Assembly (NCBI RefSeq): GCF_003946265.1
Contig: NZ_RHNO01000001.1
Span: 186,001-250,000, forward strand
Length of the DNA stretch: 64,000 nt
Direction: 5' to 3'
Source of the DNA: Levilactobacillus yonginensis
Lineage (GTDB): Bacteria > Bacillota > Bacilli > Lactobacillales > Lactobacillaceae
Shown: positions 16,756 to 25,204 of the stretch, piece by piece
How the letters are laid out: each line of letters opens with the position of its first letter
Position numbering within the stretch: position 1 is the first letter of the stretch
Made by a program: the position numbers and the translations under genes
The notes under the pieces: generated by a model
Database searches by the model: none
The model's input: the letters and a program-made list of their open reading frames with translations, nothing else
What the model was told of the DNA's origin: nothing

Positions 16756-17021
16756 TGTATTTCTAATATGCCTCTAATAATAGCGAGGGGGCTGTGCTTT
16801 GTCAACCGTTGAATTGAAATTAGTTAAAATCCGGTATTACAGGATTTATAAAGAGTTTATAGAAGGAATCTGGGTGAAGCTGTTTGGAAATTATTTTATG
16901 AACTCATTGAATACTCATAATTTATATGGGAAATGACTATCGGGATAATTACTTAATAGACGGTGGTATCTAGCGGTTCAGCAGATAATAGACGAGGGAA
17001 ATGTCTGAGGATTTTGGTATA
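16756..17021. other. Gene-free AT-rich spacer between the T-box and EAL gene
   Basis: The minus-strand promoter of the oppA T-box transcript should lie in about 16770-16850. Nothing else recognisable was seen: no coding frame and no strong hairpin. Confidence 0.4.
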
Positions 17022-17073
17022 AAAAAATAGAGACTCGTCTGTATCCAGATGGATGTCAGAACAAGTCTCTATG
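17022..17073 (-). terminator. Terminator of the EAL gene
   Basis: Minus-strand TAGAGACTTGTTCTGACATC pairs with the complementary stretch ending GAGTCTCTA and is followed by seven T residues. Confidence 0.85.
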
Positions 17074-17089
17074 ATGATTTAAGAGCGGA

Positions 17090-17749
17090 TTACTCAGCGC
17101 AGTAAGGTACCGGTTTACTATAAAAATACCCCTGTGTCATCTGAGCATTGTATTGTTGGGCCAGGGCGACGTCGTCCTCATTCTCAACGCCTTCGACGGT
17201 CAGGTCCAGTTGGTACATGTCGGCAATTTTACGCCAAGCATTCAGACTGTCCATGAGATCTGCTTGCCGATGTTGGAGCCGGAAGTTTTGCATGGCAAAC
17301 TTAATGCTATCCATAAACGGTAGGGCTGCCTGAACCGCCGGGCACCATTGATTGTCAGTGCCCACGTCGTCTAGACTCAATTGGATGTGGAAGCTCCGGT
17401 ACAGTGGTACATAGCGGTGCAGCTCAGCCAGTGATGGCGTTTCCGTCAGTTCAACGGTCAATTGGAGATGCTTGATTGATTTTTTAAGATGGATCATGTG
17501 CCCAATAGTCTGGGGATCCATAAATTGTTTGCGATTTAGGTTAAATGAAATTTCAGGATTGTCGGGATGGTCCTTCAGGATATTCGTAATCTCTTGATAG
17601 GACAAAGAGACTTGCTGGTCCATCGGTAGGGCCGTGAAATCAGTTGGTGTGACCCAATAGTCGTGGCAGTACGAACGTAATAACAGCTCGTAGCCCGCTA
17701 ATTTTTGTGTGACCGCGTTAATTTGCGGCTGAACGAAGAATCGATACAT
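17090..17749 (-). CDS. EAL-domain protein, candidate c-di-GMP phosphodiesterase
   Basis: A 219-residue stand-alone EAL domain. The residues used for metal and c-di-GMP binding are largely kept: Glu21 (GYELLLR replaces the EAL signature), Asn70/72 (SFNLNRKQF), Glu100 and Glu103 (VELTET), Asp127-Asp128 (SLDDVGTDN instead of DDFGTGY), Lys150 (IKFA), Glu186 (TVEGVEN) and Gln206 (QGYFYSKP). The loop after the Asp pair is degenerate, so activity is plausible but not certain. No GGDEF or other sensory domain is attached, and no cyclase gene is nearby. Cytoplasmic. Confidence 0.85.
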   Translation of the reverse strand: MYRFFVQPQINAVTQKLAGYELLLRSYCHDYWVTPTDFTALPMDQQVSLSYQEITNILKDHPDNPEISFNLNRKQFMDPQTIGHMIHLKKSIKHLQLTVELTETPSLAELHRYVPLYRSFHIQLSLDDVGTDNQWCPAVQAALPFMDSIKFAMQNFRLQHRQADLMDSLNAWRKIADMYQLDLTVEGVENEDDVALAQQYNAQMTQGYFYSKPVPYCAE

Positions 17750-17930
17750 TTAGAATAAAACCCTCTTTCCCGTTGCACTCTAGGGCTAAACGGTAGAGTC
17801 CAGTATACAGCATCACCAAATTTATTTACAGGCCAAATGGTATAAGTCGTCCCTTATTTTGTCCGTCAATTTCTCCGAACTGTCCCGTGGTTTACCCAAA
17901 CGTGAGTTTCTTCACTGGTTATTCGGGCAC

Positions 17931-17957
17931 TTACATAAGTTACATTACTTACAAAAC
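17931..17957 (+). promoter_or_regulatory. Three 9-bp direct repeats upstream of the AEC carrier
   Basis: TTACAT (17931), TTACAT (17940) and TTACAA (17949) recur at exactly 9-bp steps, with AAG, TAC and AAC between. Location before an AEC-dehydrogenase operon whose downstream neighbours encode a CitA/CitB-type system suggests a response-regulator site. This is inference. Confidence 0.4.
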
Positions 17958-18033
17958 TTTCGATATGTATATTAATGAGCAAAAGGAAGATAATATGGAA
18001 CTATCATATAGATTAATCATGGAGGCGACAAGA

Positions 18034-19107
18034 ATGAGCGTGCTTAAAGCAGTTGAATCTACGTTCACAAACGCAGCAATTATTAGTTCCATTACTTCTA
18101 CCATTTTCATTATCCTATTAGGGTTCTTCCTCCGTCGGCGGGGAACCTTCGGCGAAAACTTTGGAAAGGTTTTGACCAAAGTTGCCCTGAGTGTGGCTAT
18201 CCCAGCACTGGCCTTTAATTCATTCATGCAACCCATGGATGGTGATGCCTTCAAGCAAGGTATGGGCGTCTTAGTATGGGGGATTGTGATTTATATTCTT
18301 TTGATTTTCGTTACCCCATTTATGTACCAACGTTACGTTAAGGGAGAACGTGAAGTCTTAGCTATCTTAACCACTTTCGGTTCAACCACTTTCTTCGGTA
18401 TTCCTATCGTTGGGGCCGTTTACGGTGCCAAGGGTGTTATGTACAGTTCCATCTTCAACATCGGTTACCGGATCTTCCTTTACTCTTACGCCTACATTAA
18501 GATGTCTGGCTTGAAGATGGAAGGTAAGAACATCAAGAAGATGTTCGCCAACCCAATCGTTATCGCAACTTTCTTAGGTCTGTTCATGTGGCTCGGCCAA
18601 CACTTGGTTCCTCAAGTAACGGTCCACGCCGCCCTCAACGGGGTTCAACAAACGGGCATGACGACCGTGGCTTTCTACCGAATCGACCAAACGGCCCTTT
18701 GGCTCTACAAGCCACTGACTTACTTAGCTAACTTGTCTTCACCATTAGCTTGGTTGGCAATTGGTGTTACCTTAGGATCAATTTCCTTCAAGGACGCTGC
18801 CGAGGACAAGACGCCTTGGTACTACGCCTTCAACAAGGTTATCATCGTGCCATTATTGAACTTGATTCTGCTTTGGGTCCTCGACATTACGGGTATCCTG
18901 CCACTGAGCTTCACGGCCGTTGCAACGATTGTTGTCATGATGGCAACGCCAACTGCCGCCGTTGCTTCCGCTTACGCTATTAGCTTTGACCGTGAAGCCG
19001 TTATGTCTTCCAACGCGTCCTTTATCTCGACCATCTGTGCCGTGGTAATGATGCCAATCTGGATTGCTATCTTGACGGTTATCAACGGTTTGGGTATTTT
19101 CCACTAG
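18034..19107 (+). CDS. AEC family (auxin efflux carrier-type) organic acid permease
   Basis: About 357 residues from ATG 18034, chosen because ggagg lies 8 nt upstream; upstream in-frame ATGs (17887, 17995) are less well placed. Ten membrane helices are expected in two five-helix halves: GFFLRRRGTFGENFGKVLTKVALSVAIPALAFNSF in the first and TAVATIVVMMATPTAAVASAYAISFDREA in the second, the latter typical of malate permease-like AEC members. Substrates in lactic acid bacteria include malate and related hydroxy acids. It is followed 32 nt later by a D-2-hydroxyacid dehydrogenase gene, suggesting uptake or efflux of its substrate or product. Confidence 0.87.
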   Translation: MSVLKAVESTFTNAAIISSITSTIFIILLGFFLRRRGTFGENFGKVLTKVALSVAIPALAFNSFMQPMDGDAFKQGMGVLVWGIVIYILLIFVTPFMYQRYVKGEREVLAILTTFGSTTFFGIPIVGAVYGAKGVMYSSIFNIGYRIFLYSYAYIKMSGLKMEGKNIKKMFANPIVIATFLGLFMWLGQHLVPQVTVHAALNGVQQTGMTTVAFYRIDQTALWLYKPLTYLANLSSPLAWLAIGVTLGSISFKDAAEDKTPWYYAFNKVIIVPLLNLILLWVLDITGILPLSFTAVATIVVMMATPTAAVASAYAISFDREAVMSSNASFISTICAVVMMPIWIAILTVINGLGIFH

Positions 19108-19139
19108 AAGTTTAATGAAAGAAAAGGAGTGCTTTTAAA

Positions 19140-20144
19140 ATGGTAAAAATTACGTCCTACGGTGTTCGGCCAATTGAACGGCCTTACTTTGATGAATTGA
19201 ACAAGTATGACTTTGAAATGACCTACGTTGAAGACCTCTTAACTCATGACAACGCCGAAGCATCTAAGGGTGCTGACGCCGTGTTGGTTCGTGGGAACTG
19301 TGTTGCCGACCGTCAGAACTTAGAAAAGTTTGCCAGCTGGGGCATCAAGTACGTTTTCACCCGTTCCGTTGGATTTAACCACATGGACCTGCAGGCTGCC
19401 GCTGATTTAGGCATCGAAATGGCTCGAGTACCAGCCTACTCCCCATACGCCGTTGCCGAATTAGCCTTTACCTTGGGCATGACCCTTTTCCGTCACGTAA
19501 ACTTGGGCATTAGTCAAACGCGCCAAGCTGATTTCACCATCTCCCCAGCAATGTTCAGTAAGGAAATCCACACGGCCACCGTTGGTATCGTTGGTATCGG
19601 CCGGATCGGTTACACGGAAGCTAAGCTGTACAAGGCTTTAGGTGCCAAGGTTGTGGCTTACGACCCATACCCATCTGACGCTGCCAAGGAATTAGCTGAA
19701 TTGATGGAATTACCAGATTTGCTTAAGCAAAGTGACATTGTTTCCATTCACGTGCCTTACTTCCCAGGCAAGAACGAAAACTTGGTCGACGACACCTTCG
19801 TTTCTCAAATGAAGAAGGGCGCCGTATTGATCAACACCGCGCGTGGTGAATTGTCCAACATTCCAGCCATCTTAAAGGGCTTGAACGACGGTCAAATCGA
19901 CGGTTACGGTGCCGACGTTGTGCAAGACGAAGTGAACATCTTAGGTAAGAAGTTTGACAGCGTTGACGCTGTGCCTAACCAAGAGGTTCAAGACCTGTTG
20001 CGGGCTAACCCTAAGGTCCTGATTACACCACACGTTGGTTCTTACACGGAACCAGCTTTGCAAGACATGATCAGTATCAGTTACGATAATTTCCACGATA
20101 TTTTGACGACGGGTGCTACTAAGAACGCCATTCACGCTAAATAA
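19140..20144 (+). CDS. NAD-dependent D-2-hydroxyacid dehydrogenase (D-LDH/HicDH family)
   Basis: A 334-residue cytoplasmic oxidoreductase. The NAD-binding motif is VGIVGIGRIGYTEAKLYKALGAKVVAYDP. The catalytic Arg lies in NTARGELSN, Glu in ADVVQDE and His in TPHVGSYTEPAL, all intact. Length and motif layout match fermentative D-lactate or D-2-hydroxyisocaproate dehydrogenases, which reduce 2-oxo acids with NADH. The neighbouring AEC carrier and the two-component system point to dedicated metabolism of an imported organic acid rather than general glycolytic lactate formation. aaaaggag precedes ATG 19140. A strong terminator follows. Confidence 0.9.
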   Translation: MVKITSYGVRPIERPYFDELNKYDFEMTYVEDLLTHDNAEASKGADAVLVRGNCVADRQNLEKFASWGIKYVFTRSVGFNHMDLQAAADLGIEMARVPAYSPYAVAELAFTLGMTLFRHVNLGISQTRQADFTISPAMFSKEIHTATVGIVGIGRIGYTEAKLYKALGAKVVAYDPYPSDAAKELAELMELPDLLKQSDIVSIHVPYFPGKNENLVDDTFVSQMKKGAVLINTARGELSNIPAILKGLNDGQIDGYGADVVQDEVNILGKKFDSVDAVPNQEVQDLLRANPKVLITPHVGSYTEPALQDMISISYDNFHDILTTGATKNAIHAK

Positions 20145-20161
20145 GCAATCACCATTAAACG

Positions 20162-20192
20162 GGTGCGGAGGACTTTCCTCCGCACCTTTTTT
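20162..20192 (+). terminator. Terminator of the AEC-dehydrogenase operon
   Basis: GGTGCGGAGG/CCTCCGCACC perfect 10-bp stem with a five-base loop and a T6 tail. Confidence 0.93.
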
Positions 20193-20357
20193 GGCGTCAT
20201 CAGGCGGGGTGTCGCAGGCAGTGATTGCGTAGCTAAACCGGTTGCCCCTAAACGTATCCAATTGAAAGGGGATTAACGGCCACCGTTTCGAGTAGCCTTA
20301 ACAGTTGCCTAACGCAACCGATTTCAGTATATTAGGAGGAGTGAGGGGACATTGTTG

Positions 20358-21959
20358 ATGAAGTTTTTTAAAAAACACCTGCCATTTTGGGCGATGGTGA
20401 TTGCTATCATGACGTTAACGATTGGGGTTTCGGTGGCAACCACTGTTTTCCTGATTCACCGGGATACGGTGGCGGAGAACAAGCAGGCTATTCAGAGCCG
20501 CATTCTTAAAATTGCCAAATCGACCGCTAAAATGACGGAAGTCAAACGCGTCATTGCCTCATCCAACGCGGGGACATCGGCCAATCTCCAGGCCTACATC
20601 AAACCTTTGGTCAAACGGGACGACGTGGATTTTATCGTGGTCATGAACCATGATCTGATTCGGCTGTCTCATCCACACAATCAGGACGTGGGTCACCATT
20701 TTAGTTCACTTAAAGACCCCGCCCCGGCCCTGCAAGGGCAGACACGCTATTCTACTGAGCCAGGTGTGCTGGGCCCCGAATACCGCGTTTTTTACCCGGT
20801 CAGAGCTCACGGCAAAATTATTGGGGTCGTCTGTGTGGGGGTTACGCAGCAGAACCTGAATCAGCAACTCCAACATAAGACGCGGCCCATCCTCATTGGG
20901 GGCCTGCTTGGTTTATTGGTCGGGCTGGTGCTTTCCGTTTTGCTCGGTATGTATTTACGCTACTTGTTGCTCGGAATGGAACCTAGTGAAATCTCCGAGC
21001 AAACCGCCCAACAGGCCTTGATCGACAACTCATTGCCCGAAGGCGTCATTGCCATCAACCGCGATGGTGTGGTCATCTCCGCTAATCACACGGCGCAATC
21101 CTTGTTCGGCCGAGAGTTGGTCTTGAATCAAGCTTTACCAGTGGATTTGCGGGAGACCCTCTTTACTGGCGCTGCAGTGACCCAGGCCGCCACGGGGGGC
21201 ATCGAAGCCTCTTTCCGTGATAAGCAGTTGTTGTTATCCACCAATGACCTGCTGGTCCGGGGCAAACAAATCGGTCAGGTTTGTCTGATCCGCGATATGT
21301 CCGAAATCTCCGGTTTGATTGATAAGCTCGCCGGAACCGAACATTACGTGTCCTCGTTACGGGGGCAAACGCATGAATTTATGAACCAACTCCAGGTGAT
21401 CAACGGCTTATTGGAGCTAGAAGAATATCCCCGCGCCCTAGAATTTGTGGGCCAGATTACCGATAATTACCATCACGATATTGGCTACGTCACAGATAAG
21501 ATCAAGTGGCCGGCTATGATCGGCCTGATCCTGGGGAAGAGCAAGGAAGCTAAGGAGCAGGGAATCACGTTTAAGGTGGCTGAGGACGCTTCTGTGCCCC
21601 AAGCAGCCTTTGACGGGAAGGTCGAGGTGTTATTGCTCCGTATCATCTCTAATCTGCTGGATAACGCGATTGGGGCCATTCGTCAACCCGATGACCGGAG
21701 CTTGATCAGTTTGAAATTAGTCCTGACCGGGTCCCAACTACAAATCGTGGTGAGTGACACTGGGAGCGGCATCGCGCCCGATGTCCGGCAACAGATGTTT
21801 ACGCAGGGCTTTTCCACCAAGGGTCCCCATCGTGGGTACGGAATGGGCATTATTCATGCCGCTGTGACAGCGTTGCATGGGCAGTTAGCCATTACTGATA
21901 ATCAGCCATATGGAACCGTTATGACCGTTTTAGTTGAAACCAAGGAAGCGTTGAAATGA
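20358..21959 (+). CDS. CitA/DcuS-type sensor histidine kinase
   Basis: About 533 residues (ATG 20358, GAGGGG 9 nt upstream; TTG 20352 is an alternative). Domain order: membrane helix (about 10-33), extracytoplasmic PDC-type sensor (about 34-170, with the YRVFYPV..HGKIIGVVCVGV signature), second membrane helix (about 178-202), PAS domain (about 212-315), H-box RGQTHEFMNQLQVINGLLEL with the phospho-His in THEF, then HATPase (SNLLDNAIGAI N-box, DTGSGIAPD G1, GYGMGI G2). This family senses di- and tricarboxylates such as citrate, fumarate or malate. The response regulator gene overlaps by 4 nt. The adjacent AEC operon is the obvious target. Confidence 0.93.
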   Translation: MKFFKKHLPFWAMVIAIMTLTIGVSVATTVFLIHRDTVAENKQAIQSRILKIAKSTAKMTEVKRVIASSNAGTSANLQAYIKPLVKRDDVDFIVVMNHDLIRLSHPHNQDVGHHFSSLKDPAPALQGQTRYSTEPGVLGPEYRVFYPVRAHGKIIGVVCVGVTQQNLNQQLQHKTRPILIGGLLGLLVGLVLSVLLGMYLRYLLLGMEPSEISEQTAQQALIDNSLPEGVIAINRDGVVISANHTAQSLFGRELVLNQALPVDLRETLFTGAAVTQAATGGIEASFRDKQLLLSTNDLLVRGKQIGQVCLIRDMSEISGLIDKLAGTEHYVSSLRGQTHEFMNQLQVINGLLELEEYPRALEFVGQITDNYHHDIGYVTDKIKWPAMIGLILGKSKEAKEQGITFKVAEDASVPQAAFDGKVEVLLLRIISNLLDNAIGAIRQPDDRSLISLKLVLTGSQLQIVVSDTGSGIAPDVRQQMFTQGFSTKGPHRGYGMGIIHAAVTALHGQLAITDNQPYGTVMTVLVETKEALK

Positions 21960-22672
21960 AGATATTAATAATTGAAGATGATCCCATGGTCCGGCTAATC
22001 AATCACAAATTTTTGGACCGGATTACCCAGCTAGCCAGTGCCACGGTCACCGAGTGTGAGAGCGCAGTGGTGGCTTTAGACCTGGCCGATTTGGACGAAT
22101 ACGCCCTGATCTTACTGGATATGTATTTACCACAGGTGAGTGGGACCGAGTTCTTAGCGGAACTCTTGAAACGCCAGCTACATCCGCAGGTCATCATGAT
22201 GACGGCGGCCAACGACCAGCAGACCCTAAAGGAGGCCGTCAACTACGGCGTCCTGGATTTCTTGATCAAGCCGTTTTCGTTTGATCGGTTTGAACAGGCG
22301 ATTGCTAAGTTCACGCGACTACAGGTGGTCGATGATAAACATACCGTCTCACAGACGGACCTGGATAGCCTGTTTCAGGGGACGACGGCAACGATGCAAC
22401 CGGAAACGAGCCATGATTTACCCAAAGGGTTGGCTAAACTCTCCCTCCAACGGATCGTCCAGACGCTACGTCAATTTGATTCCGAGTTTTCCAATCAAGA
22501 CGTTGCGGACCAGACGGGATTGTCCCGGGTGTCGACCAAAAAATACGTGGATTTTCTCACGGAGATTGGCTTTCTGGGCTCCCGCATCGTGTATCAGAAC
22601 AGCGGTCGCCCCTTAACCAAGTTTCGAGTCGATGGCCAGGGTGAAGCCACTTTAAACGAATATCTATCATAG
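21956..22672 (+). CDS. CitB/DcuR-type response regulator
   Basis: 238 residues. The receiver domain has the acidic pair IIEDDPMV near the N-terminus, the phospho-acceptor Asp in LILLDMYLP (about residue 55), Thr in MMTAAND and Lys in DFLIKPF. The C-terminal effector has the CitB-type HTH (SNQDVADQTGLSRVSTKKYVDFLTEIGFL). It overlaps the kinase gene by four bases (ATGA), giving strict coupling. Predicted to regulate the upstream carrier-dehydrogenase operon, possibly through the 9-bp repeats at 17931-17957. Confidence 0.93.
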   Translation: MKILIIEDDPMVRLINHKFLDRITQLASATVTECESAVVALDLADLDEYALILLDMYLPQVSGTEFLAELLKRQLHPQVIMMTAANDQQTLKEAVNYGVLDFLIKPFSFDRFEQAIAKFTRLQVVDDKHTVSQTDLDSLFQGTTATMQPETSHDLPKGLAKLSLQRIVQTLRQFDSEFSNQDVADQTGLSRVSTKKYVDFLTEIGFLGSRIVYQNSGRPLTKFRVDGQGEATLNEYLS

Positions 22673-22681
22673 TTGAGACCG

Positions 22682-22733
22682 CAAAAGGCCCCGCCACGTC
22701 ACCAATGGTTGGTGATGTGACGGGGCCTTTCTT
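22682..22733. terminator. Bidirectional terminator
   Basis: AAAGGCCCCG with CGGGGCCTTT as the outer arms and TCACCA/TGGTGA inside, serving the two-component operon and the convergent GNAT gene. Confidence 0.88.
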
Positions 22734-22749
22734 ATCGCTGGAATATCGG

Positions 22750-23268
22750 TTAGTTGGCCGTCGTTAAATTCAGTTCATACGCCCGGCGGACACCGTTAGC
22801 GTTGACTAAGCCCCGGTACTGGTAACCCAGGCTAGTCGCTAACGCCTGCATTTGTTGATTCATGGCGTGGGTGTCGACGCGAAAGTTACGGACACCAGCC
22901 TGGTAAGCCACACTCAGTAGATTGGAGAAGAAGTAGTGGCTGAGATGTTTGCCCGTGAAGCCAGCGCCGAGGGCAATACGGTGAATCGTGGCGTAGGGAT
23001 CCGTGGTGTTGGCCCAAGCCCCGTCAATTTGGTGATAGTTGGGATCGTCGCCGACAATTAACGCGGCCGTTCCGGCAATTTGCCCGTCGACCAACAGAAT
23101 CCAACTGTTCTGTTGGTCAATGTCGGTCGCGATGGCTGATTCGTTGGGATAACCGTCTTGCCATTGCGGGCTCCCACTGGCCTTTAGCTGGGATTTGGCG
23201 TGCGTAATGATCGGCATGATGGCGGGAATATCGGCCGGTTGTGCTCGGCGAATGTAAATCAAACTCAT
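22750..23268 (-). CDS. GNAT family N-acetyltransferase
   Basis: A 172-residue acetyltransferase-fold protein. N-terminal IRRAQPADIPAIMPII and the core IHRIALGAGFTGKHLSHYFFSNLLSVA resemble the acetyl-CoA-binding A motif, although the usual Q/RxxGxG/A loop is altered to GAGFTGKHLS. The C-terminal FRVDTHAMNQQMQALATSLGYQYRGLV is typical of the fold. The substrate (amine, amino acid or peptide) is unknown. Monocistronic, between terminators. Confidence 0.85.
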   Translation of the reverse strand: MSLIYIRRAQPADIPAIMPIITHAKSQLKASGSPQWQDGYPNESAIATDIDQQNSWILLVDGQIAGTAALIVGDDPNYHQIDGAWANTTDPYATIHRIALGAGFTGKHLSHYFFSNLLSVAYQAGVRNFRVDTHAMNQQMQALATSLGYQYRGLVNANGVRRAYELNLTTAN

Positions 23269-23324
23269 GAGTAGGTGCCTTCTCTCTAATATGCTTGGTA
23301 CTAGCGTAGCACGTGACTGACTAA

Positions 23325-23349
23325 TAAAAAAGCCACCACGCGGGGTGAC
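23325..23349 (-). terminator. Terminator of the zinc-ribbon operon
   Basis: Minus-strand GTCACC and GGTGGC arms with a six-base loop and TTTTTT tail, downstream of the last zinc-ribbon gene. Confidence 0.6.
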
Positions 23350-23485
23350 CTTTCGGCTTACACTGTATTTCGTTACTAACTAATGTCCTATCAGTTGGTC
23401 ATCGTGGATGGCGTACGTAAACCTTTTGCAATGATGATGCTAAAAGGACAACTAAAGCCGGAGTGCGACCAATTTATTATTGAGA

Positions 23486-24373
23486 TTAGTAACCTGAATA
23501 GGTATCAATGGCGTCACCGAGACTTCTCAGAGGCGCTTCAGTAAAGAGTGCCACCAGCAGAATAACAATGATAATGATGACGACCAGTACACAGGAGGCT
23601 AGGATCCAGGTATAAAGTGGGTCTAGCCGAGGATGCGTCACGTCGCGAATAATTGTGAGGTAGTAGCCGAAAACCAAAACAGCAATGCTGGGCACGAAGA
23701 TACTTGTTGCCAGAATGGCGTAGTGCGCGGCTAACGACCCCAGGTCAGTAATCGTGGCAGCGTTGATCACCAGGATGGCGGCAACTAGGAAAGCCACTAG
23801 GTTAATCGCGAGAATCGAACTCGTCGCACCAAAGAAGTGGTTGGTAAACTCGAAGAAGTTCAAAGGCTGATGGGCGTTGATCAGACGCCGGAAACCATAG
23901 GCTGCGCCGACCACCAGCGCATACAGCGCGAAAACACAGATGAAGAAGTCCATCCGCACAGCGGTCATCAGCGAACCACCGTTGATGGCGTTGCCGTCTG
24001 AGCCAAGCACCCGCAAGGCGACATTGACAGCGTGTTGCATGAACATGGACAGAATAATCGTGTTTAAGAGCACTTCGAGAAAGACCGTCAGAACACCAAA
24101 CCAGTGATTGGCATTTTCAACGGGTGAAAGGGGATGCTTAAATGATTCCCACCACCAGGAAAAGTAATTGCGACTGGCTAAAGTGCCTGTGGCTAACGCC
24201 TGGCGTTGTGGTGTGGCGCCAGTGTCGGCCGCTTGGGTCGGTTCTGTCGGTGTGGCTGGGGCTGGTTCACTAGCGACTGCCTGGGCCAACTGATACCCAC
24301 AATTGGGGCAGAAGCTGGAGCCAGCGGGAAGGGCAGTCCCACAATTTGGACAAAAATTAGTTTCGTTGGACAT
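23486..24373 (-). CDS. Zinc-ribbon multi-pass membrane protein, operon gene 5
   Basis: 295 residues. The N-terminal zinc ribbon is FCPNCGTALPAGSSFCPNCGYQL (two CxxC knuckles, residues 7-30). A Pro/Thr-rich linker (about 35-65) is followed by about five to six membrane segments, starting after the NYFSWWWESFKHPLSPVENANHWFGVL motif. That motif is also found in gene 4 (SWWWTSLKRPGQPV), showing the two are paralogues. aaaggag precedes ATG 24373. A role in envelope stress or protein quality control at the membrane is suggested by the TcaA-like genes in the same operon. Not functionally identified. Confidence 0.8.
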   Translation of the reverse strand: MSNETNFCPNCGTALPAGSSFCPNCGYQLAQAVASEPAPATPTEPTQAADTGATPQRQALATGTLASRNYFSWWWESFKHPLSPVENANHWFGVLTVFLEVLLNTIILSMFMQHAVNVALRVLGSDGNAINGGSLMTAVRMDFFICVFALYALVVGAAYGFRRLINAHQPLNFFEFTNHFFGATSSILAINLVAFLVAAILVINAATITDLGSLAAHYAILATSIFVPSIAVLVFGYYLTIIRDVTHPRLDPLYTWILASCVLVVIIIIVILLVALFTEAPLRSLGDAIDTYSGY

Positions 24374-24388
24374 TGGTGGACTCCTTTC

Positions 24389-25183
24389 CTAGAGCGTGAA
24401 TGGGAACAGACGCAGCGCGTTTAACAGGGTCACTAGAATCGTGATTCCCAGTCCGACAATAATTTGTCCCAGTAAAGCGGCATAGAGCTTATCGAAGCGG
24501 GGCGTCTTGAGGTTGTGGACTAGGCTGTAGATAAAGCTGGCGTTCAGAAGTAGAAAACCAGGGACCAAGAGGGACCGACTTGCGTCAATAAAGGCGCCAT
24601 AAGCCCCATCTTGAAAGAAGCTGATCACCAGCATCAGAATACTGACGACCACTGCGGGAGTTGCCGTATGGCCAAACTGGTTGACGTATTCGAGAAAGCT
24701 ATTGGACGTTTGATTACGGTCTAATAAACGACGCGCACCAAAGCCAATCGCTACAACAACTAGGACAATCAGGCCCTCTGAGAGGGCGGTAATCGCCGAG
24801 AAGCGAATCGTGAGACCAGGGATTCGTTTGAGGTACGTTGGATTGTCGCTAAACCAGTGAAGGTAGCGATTGTCCATGGAAGCAATCATGGCCGTATTGA
24901 CGATGATCATCAGGACTAAGTTTAAAATACCAAATAGGTTGGTACTTCCAGCGACTGGTTGTCCCGGTCGCTTCAAAGAAGTCCACCACCAGGACAAAAA
25001 GTTCGTTGCGGTGGGCGTCGTTGTGGACGCCATCCGGGTGGCCGTTGGTGTTGGTTCTGACTCTACGGGGATGTCGGGTGTGGGGGTATTGCCGCTTAAG
25101 GCATATCCACATTGCGGGCAAAACTGTGTGTCCGCGTGTAGCGCGTGGCCACAGTTGGGACAGAATTTTTGTGGGTCGTTCAT
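24389..25183 (-). CDS. Zinc-ribbon multi-pass membrane protein, operon gene 4
   Basis: 264 residues. Zinc ribbon FCPNCGHALHADTQFCPQCGYAL (residues 7-29), Thr/Pro-rich linker, then NFLSWWWTSLKRPGQPVAGSTNLFGIL and about five membrane segments to the C-terminus. Paralogue of the next gene (gene 5), 15 nt downstream. aggagg lies before ATG 25183. Both have the ribbon on the presumed cytoplasmic side and a membrane domain of unknown function. Confidence 0.8.
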   Translation of the reverse strand: MNDPQKFCPNCGHALHADTQFCPQCGYALSGNTPTPDIPVESEPTPTATRMASTTTPTATNFLSWWWTSLKRPGQPVAGSTNLFGILNLVLMIIVNTAMIASMDNRYLHWFSDNPTYLKRIPGLTIRFSAITALSEGLIVLVVVAIGFGARRLLDRNQTSNSFLEYVNQFGHTATPAVVVSILMLVISFFQDGAYGAFIDASRSLLVPGFLLLNASFIYSLVHNLKTPRFDKLYAALLGQIIVGLGITILVTLLNALRLFPFTL

Positions 25184-25204
25184 GCGTGGCCTCCTGAATG
25201 AATG

